From the NCBI GenBank assembly GCA_947177405.1, contig CAMWUJ010000020.1, positions 1-43,968 of the forward strand: a DNA stretch of 43,968 nucleotides, given 5' to 3'. The stretch's first letter is position 1; every line of letters begins with the position of its first letter. A program made the translations under genes and the position numbers. Under the pieces are notes generated by a model, which was not told the DNA's origin, searched no databases, and was given only the letters and a program-made list of their open reading frames with translations. Below, one piece after another: positions 15,875 to 25,009 of the stretch. The DNA comes from an uncultured Porphyromonadaceae bacterium (GTDB taxonomy: Bacteria; Bacteroidota; Bacteroidia; Bacteroidales; Muribaculaceae).

Positions 15875-18800
15875 ATGAAACATAAATATACAATATTTAA
15901 GGTCTGCCTCATGTGGACCTTTTTGTTTTTTATAGCCTTTGGCTCTTTTGCGGCCCGTCAATCGAAGGGGAGTAAAAAAACGGGATCTTTCGATTCTCCC
16001 GACTTTGCCTTTCCGACGGAGGTGTCGGCCACAGCTCGTGGAGAATTGAAAAAGGCTCTGAATGAGAATAAGAGTGTGAGGGCTCTCCAAGCTGTGATGC
16101 AGATTGTGATAGCCGAAGATCTTGTATCAGATTCGAATGTGCAAAAAGGACTGGATCTGATCGACTCAGTGTCAAAGCTTCTGCCCGAACCATACGCTTC
16201 ATTAGGCTGTCTCCTGCAGGCAAGGGTCTATAATGACATTTACAATGCCAATAGGTGGGTTTATAATCAGCGATCTATCCCGATGAATCCTGTACCTGAA
16301 GATGTGAAGGAATGGAGCAGGGATATTTTCTCACGTAAGGTGGTGGAGCTTGTGGAGAAAAGCCGGAAAGGCTTTGATGCTGCGCGCCTTTCGAGTGTGG
16401 AGATTATCGCTCCTCTTATCACCAATGCCGAACAAGCTAAAGATCAGGGTCTGACTGTTTATGACTTCATGACCATACGGGGTATCAACTCCCTTACTCC
16501 ATTTTCCGGTTCGGGTGCGAATAATACTATCCCCTTTTTTGAAGCAGGGGCAAAGGGAAATCGTACTACGGAACTGGACGCTTCTGCTATGGTAAAGAAA
16601 TTACTTTCTGAAAACCTTGAATGGCATAGCAAAAAGGGAGCTTCGAGAAGTGGAGCTTTTATGGAATTCTTTTCATTAGGATTTCAGGATGAGGAGGACG
16701 ATAATGGAAAAAAACGAATCAAACAACTTATAGAGACTTATAAAGATACCCCCTGGTGTGTTCCATTCATAATGACAGGAAGAAATTATGTGTCTCCTTC
16801 CGATATTGATTCTTACAGGAAATTATATAAGTTTTCTTCTGATTATCTTGGCCGTTTCCCGGAAGCTATTGATGCCAAAGGATTAAAAGGTATGCTTACA
16901 AACATGATGGCTGAGAGTGTAGAAATCTCGGCAGCTGCCCAGATTATTCCGGGTCGTGAGACAGAGGGATTGGTCACATCCTCAAATCTTGGGGAATTCT
17001 ATATACTTGCCCTGAAATTGGGGGAGGATGCTTTGAAAAAGAATCCTACAGAAGCAAGTCTGACAATCGGGAGTAAACCTGCAGCCTCAGTGAAGATATC
17101 GGTGAAGGGAGAGGAGACAGACCTGCCATTCTCAGATGAAAGTAAATTCAAGCTTCCTGCACTTGAGAGCGGAGTATATGCATTGGTAGCTTCCCGCACA
17201 GCCGACCGAACAGGAATCATACGCAATGTGAACGAAAGGTCCACAGTTCCGGTGATGCTTGTAAGTCGTCTTTCTTATTTCACTACCGCCGGTAAAAATG
17301 GCGGTAAGGATTCGTCATGGCTTTTTATCACAGAGGGTTCCAATGGGGCTCCTGTGGAAGGGGCAATGGTGAAGTTTACCCCGGCTTGGGATTCCCGGGA
17401 TTGGAAAGAGTCCACGGCAAAGACAGATAAGGAAGGGAAAGTGCAGATACCTTCAGGAAGCTATAATTTTTCGGCTTCTTTAAAAAAGGATTTCATAACA
17501 GGGTATGCCTATACCGAACGTTATGACCGGAATACAAGCAGGGAAACCGAAGGTCAGCTTTTCACAAGCCTTTCCATCTATCGACCCGGCGACAAGATCT
17601 CTTTTTCGGGAGTGGCATATTCTCGAAAAGGGGTTGAATTGCAAATGGCTCCCGATCGAGAGGTAAGTATTGTCCTCAGAGATGCAAATTATCAGGCTTG
17701 CGATACACTAAATGTTAAGACCGATAAGTTCGGACGTCTGAACGGAGAATTCACACTCCCTTCTGACGGTCTGTTGGGTTCCTGGTCACTTGTATTGATG
17801 GATGGTTCGAATTCAATAGGTCATGTTTCATTTGAAGTGGCTGAATACAAGGCACCAACATTCTATGTGGCTGCTGATACAGATGGAGATGAAAACTACA
17901 AAGGGGAAGTCATAAGGATTTCGGGAGAGGTTCGCACATATTCAGGAATACCGATGGCTGACGCTGAGGTGAAATATGATATAAAATATCAGCCATGTTA
18001 TTGGATCAGATATTCTGCAGGAGGAAACGCCTCGTATGGTGGTACACTTAAGACAGACAGTAAAGGAAAATTTGAGATTGATCTTCCTACATCCAATCTC
18101 AAAGGTACACGCTATGCACTTGGTAACTATCGACTCAATATAACAGCCACCAACTCGGCGGGTGAGACTCAGACGGCCAATCCTCTGTCGTTCTCTATTG
18201 GAGAAGCATTCAGGATTATTCCTAAGTTCAGAGAAAAAATCGAGATAGGTAATAAAGAGGAAATGACAGCCTCTGCCGGGGTATATGATATGCTTGATCG
18301 TCCTGTGAAGAAAACCATCTATTATAAGTTGGAATCTATGCCTGATTCAGTAGTGAAGGCTCGGGGTGATTTTGAAGCAGGACGTTTCCCTATTGACTTT
18401 TCATCTCTTGCATCCGGAGAATATAGAGTGATATTTTCATTGAATCAGGAATTCAAGGATACGCAGAATGAGCCAAATACCGATGTCCACTTCATAGTGT
18501 GGCGACGTTCCGACAAGAAGCCTCCTGTAGCCACTTCTTTATGGGTGCCCGAATCACGCATTATTGTTCCTTCAGATTCCGGGGAAAAGGTTGAAGTCAA
18601 GGTGGGAAGTTCTTATGCTGACAGCCGTATTTTTGCTATGTTCTCTGATTCGGAAGGTGTCTATGACAGCAAGTGGCTTTCAGTATCAAATGGCATTGTG
18701 GAGGTTCCGGTGAAAGTCCCCGGTGAGATGGGGCGTACCAAAGTTTTCTTTGCCGCAACCCATGACCTTGAGAGTATAACTACCGATGTCACACTTATTC

Positions 18801-21637
18801 CTGAGATTCAGACAAAAGGTGTGGAAATCAAGGCGGAAACATTCCGCGATCGTATCACTCCCGGAGGTTCAGAGGAATGGAAGTTCGTATTCACTTTTTC
18901 GGATAAAAAGCTGGCGGGAATACCGGTGATGGCCGTGATGAGCAATAAAGCTCTCAATGCGTTGGCTCCATTCAACTGGGCTTTCAATCCTTACGGGTCG
19001 CTTTATTGGAGTGTTCCCGGCCGTATCGGTATGAAATATTCAGGCATTACATCCTGGTCTTATAGACCCGGAAAGGTGGCGAGTGAGTCGATATCTCATC
19101 CGGATATGCCTGATTGGAACACCTACGGTCAGTCATTATATGGATATGGTCGTCTCGGAGGGATACATATCCGTGGAGCATACGCAGGGGCACCGGTTAA
19201 AAACATGGCTTTAAAAAGCACATCGTCTGCAAAGGAAGAGTCGGCTGAAGAAGAGGTGGCTGTGGCTGCGGATATGGTGTCAAATGAGATGAAAGTCATG
19301 GCAACCGTGGATTCCTCAGGAGTATTGGAAGAGCCTGCAATGATCGTTGAAGGGAACGGTGGATCCAATTCTCAATCCTCAGATGAGGGTGAATCTCTGC
19401 GCGAGATAGACTGCCCGCTCGCGTTTTTCATGTCTGTTCTCCTCACGGATTCCGAAGGAACAGCCTCCCTCGACTTTGAAGTGCCTGATTTCAACGGAAC
19501 ATGGCAGCTGCAAGTAATGGGATATACTTCTGACTTGCGTGGAGCGGTTATTAAAAAAGATGCGATAAGCTCCAAGCCGGTTATGGCTCAGCTTAACGCT
19601 CCCCGTTTCGTGCGTACCGGAGATCAAATTGTTGTCAAAGGCACAATCTTCAACAATACTGACGATGCGGCTCCCATATCGGGTCTTATCGAGTTGTTCA
19701 ATCCCACCGATGGAAAAGTAATTGCCTCATCAGAATCAACGGTTGAATATGTGGATGCAATGGGTTCGCGAACCATAAGCGTGGAATTCATTGTGCCTTC
19801 TGATTTGAATATGTTGGGAGTCAGGATATATGGAAAGGGAAAAAGTAGCAAAGATGGAGAGCAGACAATTGTGCCTGTCTATCCTTCATCGACCCCTGTG
19901 ATTGAGGGAGTGCCTTTCTGGATAGCTCCGGGAGAGAAGAGCTTCTCTATGTCAATCCCAAAAGAACGCGATAACGGAGTGACCACTCTGTCCTATACGG
20001 ATAATCCGATTTGGGAATGTGTCACCGCATTGCCGGCGATGATGAATCCTGATTCAGAGAATGTACTTGCGAAAAGCAACGCACTCTATTCAACAGCACT
20101 TGTCGCAGGACTTCTCGATAAGTATCCTTCATTATCTCGGGCATTGAAGATTTTTGCGGATCCTGTCAACAGTCCCGACTCAACATTGATTTCCAATCTG
20201 GAAAAGAATTCTTCATTGAAAGCCGTTTCACTCAATAACACTCCATGGGTGATGGATGCTAAGTCCCAGACCCTGCGGATGGCTTCTCTGACCGACTATA
20301 CCGATGAAAGTAAAAGCCGGAAAGCAATCGAAGATATTGTTGGCGGACTTTTAAAACTTCAGAATAAGGATGGAGGATGGAGCTGGTGTGATGGCACTCC
20401 TTCAAGCGAATGGATCACCATGCAGGTTATCGAACGTCTATCCATGCTCCATTCCGCCGGTTTTCTGCCGGCTAAATGTGAGAACGCAGCAAGGAAAGGA
20501 ATGTCTTATATTGATTCTGAGATTGTAAAGGAATGGAAGAAAACAGGAGCTTCCAAGTATTCATATATCGGCCTTCTCGAATATCTGTATATTCGTTCAA
20601 ACTGGAAAAATGTCTCGACATCCGGAGACTTCTCCCGTATCAAGAAGCGTGCCATTGAAGATATATCCAAAGAATGGAAATCCATGGATATTTATGATAA
20701 GGCCACAGCTGCTATGTTGCTGAACCGTGAAAATGAGAAGAGTGTAGCCCGGCTGGTGATGGAGTCGCTATCCCAGTATGCTTCCCACTCCAAGGAGAAA
20801 GGAATGTGGTATGACAATCTCCCGTCCGGTTTCCGTGGACGCGGAAAGCTTCTCACCACTGCGCAAGTGCTGAGTGCCCTGCATGAAATTTCTCCATCCG
20901 CTCCAGAAGTCAATCAGCTTCGACAATGGATTCTTATGTCAAAACAAGTGGAAGACTGGGGAGACGGTTCTATAGCGGCGCAGCTTGTCAATGCCATTCT
21001 GTCAACCGGAACCGATTGGACTGTGACATCCTCGGCCCCCGAGATTCTTATCAATGGAGAAAGGATTGAAGTTGATAATATCGCCCGTCTCACCGGATCA
21101 CTCACTGTATCCCTTACCGGAAAGAGTGGAGAATTAAAGATTACACGTGATGCAGTGGGCCCGGCATGGGGGGGAATAGTGAGTCAGTATGTGTCTCCGA
21201 TTGCTGACGTGAAGGAAATGAAGACTCCTCAATTGTCGGTTACAAAGAATCTATATGTTATTACCAATGATAAGGATGGCACTACCGCTTCGTCGGCATC
21301 TTTGAAGGTAGGAGATCGTGTGAGAGTTACGATCACCTTAAAATGCGACCGCGACCTTCAGTATGTTGCGCTTATCGACAATCGCAGTGCTTGTTTGGAG
21401 CCGGCAGACCAGATATCGGGATATACCTCTTCAGACGGAGTATGGATGTACAGAGAGGTGCGAAACACAGCTACCAATCTTTTCATTCCGTTCCTTTCAA
21501 AGGGGACCCACGTGATAAGCTATGATTGTTTTGTGGATCGTGAAGGGGAATATTCCCTCGGAATAGCCACCGCACAGAGCCAGTATGCACCGGTAATCAC
21601 TTCTCATTCCGCCGGAAAAGTTATTGTGGTGAAGTAA
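15875..21637 (+). CDS. Alpha-2-macroglobulin-like protein (MG2/A2M domains, no thioester)
   Basis: A 1920-residue exported protein with a signal peptide at residues 1-26 (ending GSFAA). An MG2-type domain contains 'SLSIYRPGDKISFSGVAYS' near 562-580. More beta-sandwich MG domains follow. A low-complexity Ser/Glu-rich stretch runs from about 1113 to 1175. The A2M signature region follows ('CPLAFFMSVLLTDSEG', then 'FNGTWQLQVMGYT') at about 1178-1220, and a helical thioester-domain-like part at about 1375-1680 contains 'DGGWSWCDG'. The CxEQ thioester motif is absent: the equivalent stretch reads PIWECVTALPAMM. Bacterial macroglobulins trap or inhibit foreign proteases in the periplasm; this one would have to act without covalent capture. 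It is the last gene of the ECF-sigma cluster and ends at a bidirectional terminator. Confidence 0.9.
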   Translation: MKHKYTIFKVCLMWTFLFFIAFGSFAARQSKGSKKTGSFDSPDFAFPTEVSATARGELKKALNENKSVRALQAVMQIVIAEDLVSDSNVQKGLDLIDSVSKLLPEPYASLGCLLQARVYNDIYNANRWVYNQRSIPMNPVPEDVKEWSRDIFSRKVVELVEKSRKGFDAARLSSVEIIAPLITNAEQAKDQGLTVYDFMTIRGINSLTPFSGSGANNTIPFFEAGAKGNRTTELDASAMVKKLLSENLEWHSKKGASRSGAFMEFFSLGFQDEEDDNGKKRIKQLIETYKDTPWCVPFIMTGRNYVSPSDIDSYRKLYKFSSDYLGRFPEAIDAKGLKGMLTNMMAESVEISAAAQIIPGRETEGLVTSSNLGEFYILALKLGEDALKKNPTEASLTIGSKPAASVKISVKGEETDLPFSDESKFKLPALESGVYALVASRTADRTGIIRNVNERSTVPVMLVSRLSYFTTAGKNGGKDSSWLFITEGSNGAPVEGAMVKFTPAWDSRDWKESTAKTDKEGKVQIPSGSYNFSASLKKDFITGYAYTERYDRNTSRETEGQLFTSLSIYRPGDKISFSGVAYSRKGVELQMAPDREVSIVLRDANYQACDTLNVKTDKFGRLNGEFTLPSDGLLGSWSLVLMDGSNSIGHVSFEVAEYKAPTFYVAADTDGDENYKGEVIRISGEVRTYSGIPMADAEVKYDIKYQPCYWIRYSAGGNASYGGTLKTDSKGKFEIDLPTSNLKGTRYALGNYRLNITATNSAGETQTANPLSFSIGEAFRIIPKFREKIEIGNKEEMTASAGVYDMLDRPVKKTIYYKLESMPDSVVKARGDFEAGRFPIDFSSLASGEYRVIFSLNQEFKDTQNEPNTDVHFIVWRRSDKKPPVATSLWVPESRIIVPSDSGEKVEVKVGSSYADSRIFAMFSDSEGVYDSKWLSVSNGIVEVPVKVPGEMGRTKVFFAATHDLESITTDVTLIPEIQTKGVEIKAETFRDRITPGGSEEWKFVFTFSDKKLAGIPVMAVMSNKALNALAPFNWAFNPYGSLYWSVPGRIGMKYSGITSWSYRPGKVASESISHPDMPDWNTYGQSLYGYGRLGGIHIRGAYAGAPVKNMALKSTSSAKEESAEEEVAVAADMVSNEMKVMATVDSSGVLEEPAMIVEGNGGSNSQSSDEGESLREIDCPLAFFMSVLLTDSEGTASLDFEVPDFNGTWQLQVMGYTSDLRGAVIKKDAISSKPVMAQLNAPRFVRTGDQIVVKGTIFNNTDDAAPISGLIELFNPTDGKVIASSESTVEYVDAMGSRTISVEFIVPSDLNMLGVRIYGKGKSSKDGEQTIVPVYPSSTPVIEGVPFWIAPGEKSFSMSIPKERDNGVTTLSYTDNPIWECVTALPAMMNPDSENVLAKSNALYSTALVAGLLDKYPSLSRALKIFADPVNSPDSTLISNLEKNSSLKAVSLNNTPWVMDAKSQTLRMASLTDYTDESKSRKAIEDIVGGLLKLQNKDGGWSWCDGTPSSEWITMQVIERLSMLHSAGFLPAKCENAARKGMSYIDSEIVKEWKKTGASKYSYIGLLEYLYIRSNWKNVSTSGDFSRIKKRAIEDISKEWKSMDIYDKATAAMLLNRENEKSVARLVMESLSQYASHSKEKGMWYDNLPSGFRGRGKLLTTAQVLSALHEISPSAPEVNQLRQWILMSKQVEDWGDGSIAAQLVNAILSTGTDWTVTSSAPEILINGERIEVDNIARLTGSLTVSLTGKSGELKITRDAVGPAWGGIVSQYVSPIADVKEMKTPQLSVTKNLYVITNDKDGTTASSASLKVGDRVRVTITLKCDRDLQYVALIDNRSACLEPADQISGYTSSDGVWMYREVRNTATNLFIPFLSKGTHVISYDCFVDREGEYSLGIATAQSQYAPVITSHSAGKVIVVK

Positions 21638-21657
21638 GGATTATTTTGATATGATGC

Positions 21658-21686
21658 AAAAAGAGGAGCTATGGCTCCTCTTTTTT
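21658..21686. terminator. Bidirectional terminator between convergent genes
   Basis: AAAAAGAGGAGC (21658-21669) pairs perfectly with GCTCCTCTTTTT (21674-21685) around a TATG loop. With A and T tracts on both sides it can end both the macroglobulin transcript (plus) and the RNase Z transcript (minus), whose stop codons flank it. Confidence 0.93.
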
Positions 21687-21723
21687 GTATCACCACGTCA
21701 GTATTGAGAAGTTATATGGGTAA

Positions 21724-22638
21724 TCAGTCTAATGGAGTGACCAACCCCTCTTTGTTGAGTATAACATCCGGAAAAATTTCAAGAGCCTCCTTTAAAAAAA
21801 TCGAGTCATCGTGATATCTGGATGAGTAATGACCGGTGAGAAGTCTTTTCGCACCCGATTCGAGAGCCACTTTGGCGGCTTCTTTTGCCGTGGAATGTCC
21901 TCTTGGGGCGGCTTCATTCTTATGAGCCTCTGTATAGGTGGTCTCATGGAAAAGAAGATCCACCGGGCCTATCTTTTCAGCCAGTTCAGGGAAATAGGCC
22001 GTATCGCTTATATGTGCGTAACTCAGAGAAGGGGAGGGGGGAGTGGTGAGACGTTCGTTGGGAACAATCGTTCCGTCAGGTTTCATAAAATCCGCACCCT
22101 CTTTTATTCTGTTGATCATAGAGAACGGGATCTGATGAAAATCTATCATGTCCCGCTTGATATGGCGCGGCTTCTCCTTCTCTTCAAATATATAACCCAC
22201 TGTCGGCACCCTGTGATGAAGCGGGATAGTCCTGACCCGTAGAGATTTGGTTTCTAAAATAACGGCCTCTTCCGGTTCAATCACATTAAATTTGACCTCC
22301 AATGGTGAATCCCCTCCGAAAAAATAAAATATTTTCTGGAGTATCTTTTTCCCTTCGGCAAAGGTATGAATTGTCAGATCGCCACCTGCACCGCTCAGAC
22401 CGAGAGTTGAAACAAGACCGGGAAGCCCCAGCACGTGGTCTCCGTGAAGATGCGTGAGGAAGATATGCCGCAGACGCGAGAATTTAAGTCTTTGTCGTTG
22501 AAATGCGAGCTGTGCGCCCTCACCGCAGTCGATCATGAACAGGTTGTCGCGATAGTCAACAACGGTAGAGGAGGGCTGATGTCGTAAAGTGGGTTTGGCC
22601 GAACCACAGCCTAAAGTGTGTATCTTGAATGTACTCAT
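21724..22638 (-). CDS. rnz: Ribonuclease Z (tRNA 3' endonuclease)
   Basis: Metallo-beta-lactamase-fold endonuclease that removes tRNA 3' trailers. The N-terminus contains 'LGCGSAKPTLRHQPSS'. The metal-binding motif HxHxDH is THLHGDHVLGLPGL, at about residues 64-77. 'SYAHISDTAYF' (about 209-219) supplies another ligand, 'FHETTY' lies downstream, and 'GHSTAKEAAKVA' and 'LTGHYSSRY' lie near the C-terminus. The 304-residue length fits the short form. It is the only minus-strand gene in the window, divergent from the TonB receptor with 94 nt between start codons. Confidence 0.95.
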   Translation of the reverse strand: MSTFKIHTLGCGSAKPTLRHQPSSTVVDYRDNLFMIDCGEGAQLAFQRQRLKFSRLRHIFLTHLHGDHVLGLPGLVSTLGLSGAGGDLTIHTFAEGKKILQKIFYFFGGDSPLEVKFNVIEPEEAVILETKSLRVRTIPLHHRVPTVGYIFEEKEKPRHIKRDMIDFHQIPFSMINRIKEGADFMKPDGTIVPNERLTTPPSPSLSYAHISDTAYFPELAEKIGPVDLLFHETTYTEAHKNEAAPRGHSTAKEAAKVALESGAKRLLTGHYSSRYHDDSIFLKEALEIFPDVILNKEGLVTPLD

Positions 22639-22673
22639 TAAATGACTACGTTATAAAATCCTAAAAAATGATG

Positions 22674-22705
22674 ATTGCAAATGGGAAGGAGAAAAGTTAA
22701 TTTTG
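22674..22705 (+). promoter_or_regulatory. Putative promoter for the TonB-receptor gene
   Basis: ATTG (22674-22677), a 20-nt spacer and TAATTTTG (22698-22705) fit TTTG/TAnnTTTG with one mismatch. Transcription would begin near 22711, about 22 nt before the TTG start. A second -7 match, TATATTTG at 22718-22725, has no partner at the right spacing and would give a near-leaderless mRNA. Confidence 0.6.
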
Positions 22706-22732
22706 CAGTATAAACCATATATTTGATTAACG

Positions 22733-24967
22733 TTGAATCCACTTCTGATATTGCTTGGTATTTCGGCAGCCACAGTTTCGCGCGAAACTGTGGCCGACAG
22801 TATATCCGTGCAGCTCCTCGATGAGCTTAACGTCGTGTCAGTGAAGCAGGAAGCCAAACTTCGGGCAGAAGCCGTGTCGGCTACTGTGATTGATAGTTCG
22901 GATATAGAGGAGCTGGGAATAGTAGGAATGAAAGGAGCCTCCAACGTGGTGCCTAATTTCTATATCCCCGATTATGGCTCACGCATCACATCCTCAATTT
23001 ATGTGAGAGGAATAGGAGCACGCATGGATCAGCCGGCTGTGGGCTTGAACGTTGACAATGTGCCATATCTTAACAAAGATGCGTATGATTTCGACATTGC
23101 CGACATTGCATCGATAGAGATGCTCCGTGGCCCTCAATCCACTCTCTTCGGTAGAAACACTATGGGAGGACTTATTAATATCACCACACTGTCTCCTATG
23201 TCATGGCAGGGATGGCGCGGGGTGTTGCAGGCCGGGAGCGGCAATAATTACAAGTTGGCTGCAGGATGGTATGGACGTCCCCGGCAGAATTTCGCCTCAT
23301 CTGTCAATGTGAACGGATCGTACTTAGGTGGATATTTCACAAATGAATATGATGGAAAGAAACTCGACCATGAGGTATCCGGGGCTCTTCGATGGAAAAT
23401 GATATGGCATCCTTCTTCTGAGATTAGCCTTCAGAATGTATTCTCCATGTCATTGCTCCGACAAGGCGGTTACCCGTATGAATATATAGATACCGGAAAG
23501 ATAAGCTATAACGATGATTGCTTCTATCATCGGTTCACTCTCAATGATGGAATCACTCTCGGATATAGGGGCGACGGATTCTTTCTCACTTCCATAACGG
23601 CCGTGCAGCATATTGATGACAATATGACCCTCGATCAGGATTTCCTTCCTTTGCCATATTTCACATTGACACAGAAAAAGAAGGAGACAGCTGTAACGGA
23701 AGATGTGGTGATCAAGGGGGATGCTGCGGAAGGTAAATATCGTTGGCTGACAGGGGTGTTCGCTTTTCATAAACATCTCGACATGCACGCTCCCGTCACT
23801 TTCAAAGACCAGGGGATAGCCTCTTTGATTGAACAACATAGAAATGATGCCAATCCTTATTATCCCATTTCCTGGGACAGCAGGGAATTTCCTCTTAACA
23901 GTGATTTTACAATCCCTACGACAGGATGTGCGCTATATCACGAGTCAAGATATGCCACGGGGCCATGGCATTTCACGGCAGGTATCCGTCTTGATTATGA
24001 GGTGTCGATCTTGAAATTTGAGAGCCGTTGCCATACGGGCTACGAAATTATGCAGCGACAGGACGACGGTATGCTACTTCCATATAAACATATAGATATT
24101 TCCATAGATGATTCAGGCCGACTTAAGCGACATTATTTCAATTGGATGCCACGCCTGAGTGTGCTTTACGATTTCAACGGAACGGTGGACGGTAATGTGT
24201 ATGGAGTGGTGTCAAAAGGATATAAGGCCGGAGGATTTAATACCCAGATGTTCAGCGAAGTGCTTCAGGGAAGACTGATGGGAATAATGGGGATTGGATC
24301 GCATCATGATGTAGATGAGATTGTGGGATATAAACCGGAATATAGCTGGAATTATGAAATCGGATCTCATTTAGGATTTGCAGGAGGACGTGTGTCGCTT
24401 GATTTATCAGCGTTTTATATCGATTGTCGAAATCAGCAGATGACCACTTTCCCTGATGGCACTACCACGGGACGTATCATGACCAATGCCGGAAAAACGA
24501 GGAGTCTGGGAGGTGAGATCTCGGTGCAGACTATGCTTGCGCAGAATTTATCACTCAACGCATCATACGGTTATACCAATGCCCGTTTTGTGGATTATTT
24601 TGATGGAAAGAATCAATATAAAGGGAAATTTATCCCGTATGCCCCACAAAACACACTTTTTTTTCAAGCATTGTTCAATATTCCTTTGAAAAATCAGTTT
24701 TTAGGTATAAGGAATATTGGCTTCGATGCAAATTTGCGTGGCACGGGCCGTATCTACTGGAATGAAAGTAATTCCCGGATGCAGCCTTTCTATGCGGAGT
24801 TGGGAGCCTCAGTCACTCTTGAAGGTTCTAATTGGGATTTGCGGATTTGGGGCGAGAACCTTACTAACGCAAGGTTTCACACTTTCTATTTCATGTCGAT
24901 GGGTAATGAATTCGTGCAACGCGGAAAACCTGTCAGAGGAGGTGTGACCTTAAGATTGAATTTTTAA
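22733..24967 (+). CDS. TonB-dependent outer-membrane receptor
   Basis: A 744-residue outer-membrane gated porin for an unknown ligand. The start must be TTG at 22733 or a non-standard codon, because an in-frame TGA lies at 22724. The leader is short (LLILLGISAATVSRETVA). A TonB-box-like stretch, 'LDELNVVSV', follows. The plug domain covers about 35-160 with 'SIYVRGIGARMDQPAVGLNVDNVPY' and 'IEMLRGPQSTLFGRNTMGGLINI'. The beta-barrel runs to the terminal Phe (GGVTLRLNF). There is no N-terminal carboxypeptidase-like domain and no SusD partner, which argues against a Sus-type glycan system; a siderophore, haem or cobalamin-like ligand is more likely (inference). A 26-bp palindrome sits at codons 13-21. 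A lipoprotein gene follows 42 nt downstream. Confidence 0.92.
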   Translation: MNPLLILLGISAATVSRETVADSISVQLLDELNVVSVKQEAKLRAEAVSATVIDSSDIEELGIVGMKGASNVVPNFYIPDYGSRITSSIYVRGIGARMDQPAVGLNVDNVPYLNKDAYDFDIADIASIEMLRGPQSTLFGRNTMGGLINITTLSPMSWQGWRGVLQAGSGNNYKLAAGWYGRPRQNFASSVNVNGSYLGGYFTNEYDGKKLDHEVSGALRWKMIWHPSSEISLQNVFSMSLLRQGGYPYEYIDTGKISYNDDCFYHRFTLNDGITLGYRGDGFFLTSITAVQHIDDNMTLDQDFLPLPYFTLTQKKKETAVTEDVVIKGDAAEGKYRWLTGVFAFHKHLDMHAPVTFKDQGIASLIEQHRNDANPYYPISWDSREFPLNSDFTIPTTGCALYHESRYATGPWHFTAGIRLDYEVSILKFESRCHTGYEIMQRQDDGMLLPYKHIDISIDDSGRLKRHYFNWMPRLSVLYDFNGTVDGNVYGVVSKGYKAGGFNTQMFSEVLQGRLMGIMGIGSHHDVDEIVGYKPEYSWNYEIGSHLGFAGGRVSLDLSAFYIDCRNQQMTTFPDGTTTGRIMTNAGKTRSLGGEISVQTMLAQNLSLNASYGYTNARFVDYFDGKNQYKGKFIPYAPQNTLFFQALFNIPLKNQFLGIRNIGFDANLRGTGRIYWNESNSRMQPFYAELGASVTLEGSNWDLRIWGENLTNARFHTFYFMSMGNEFVQRGKPVRGGVTLRLNF
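22769..22794. repeat. 26-bp perfect palindrome with a parS-like core
   Basis: The half-site GCCACAGTTTCGC (22769-22781) is followed directly by its exact reverse complement (22782-22794). The core reads GTTTC-GCGC-GAAAC, the arms of the ParB site parS (GTTTC-ACGT-GAAAC) with two symmetric central changes. It lies inside the TonB-receptor coding region, about 58 nt after the predicted transcription start. It could be a protein-binding site or, as RNA, a hairpin near the start codon. Confidence 0.85.
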
Positions 24968-25009
24968 ATACTACTATAAAAAAGTACTTACATCAATGGA
25001 TCAGAGTCT

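Noticed and set aside
20000..20070. Thioester (CxEQ) site in the macroglobulin
   Set aside because: The aligned stretch has a single Cys followed by VTAL, with no EQ. No other CxEQ was noticed in the protein.
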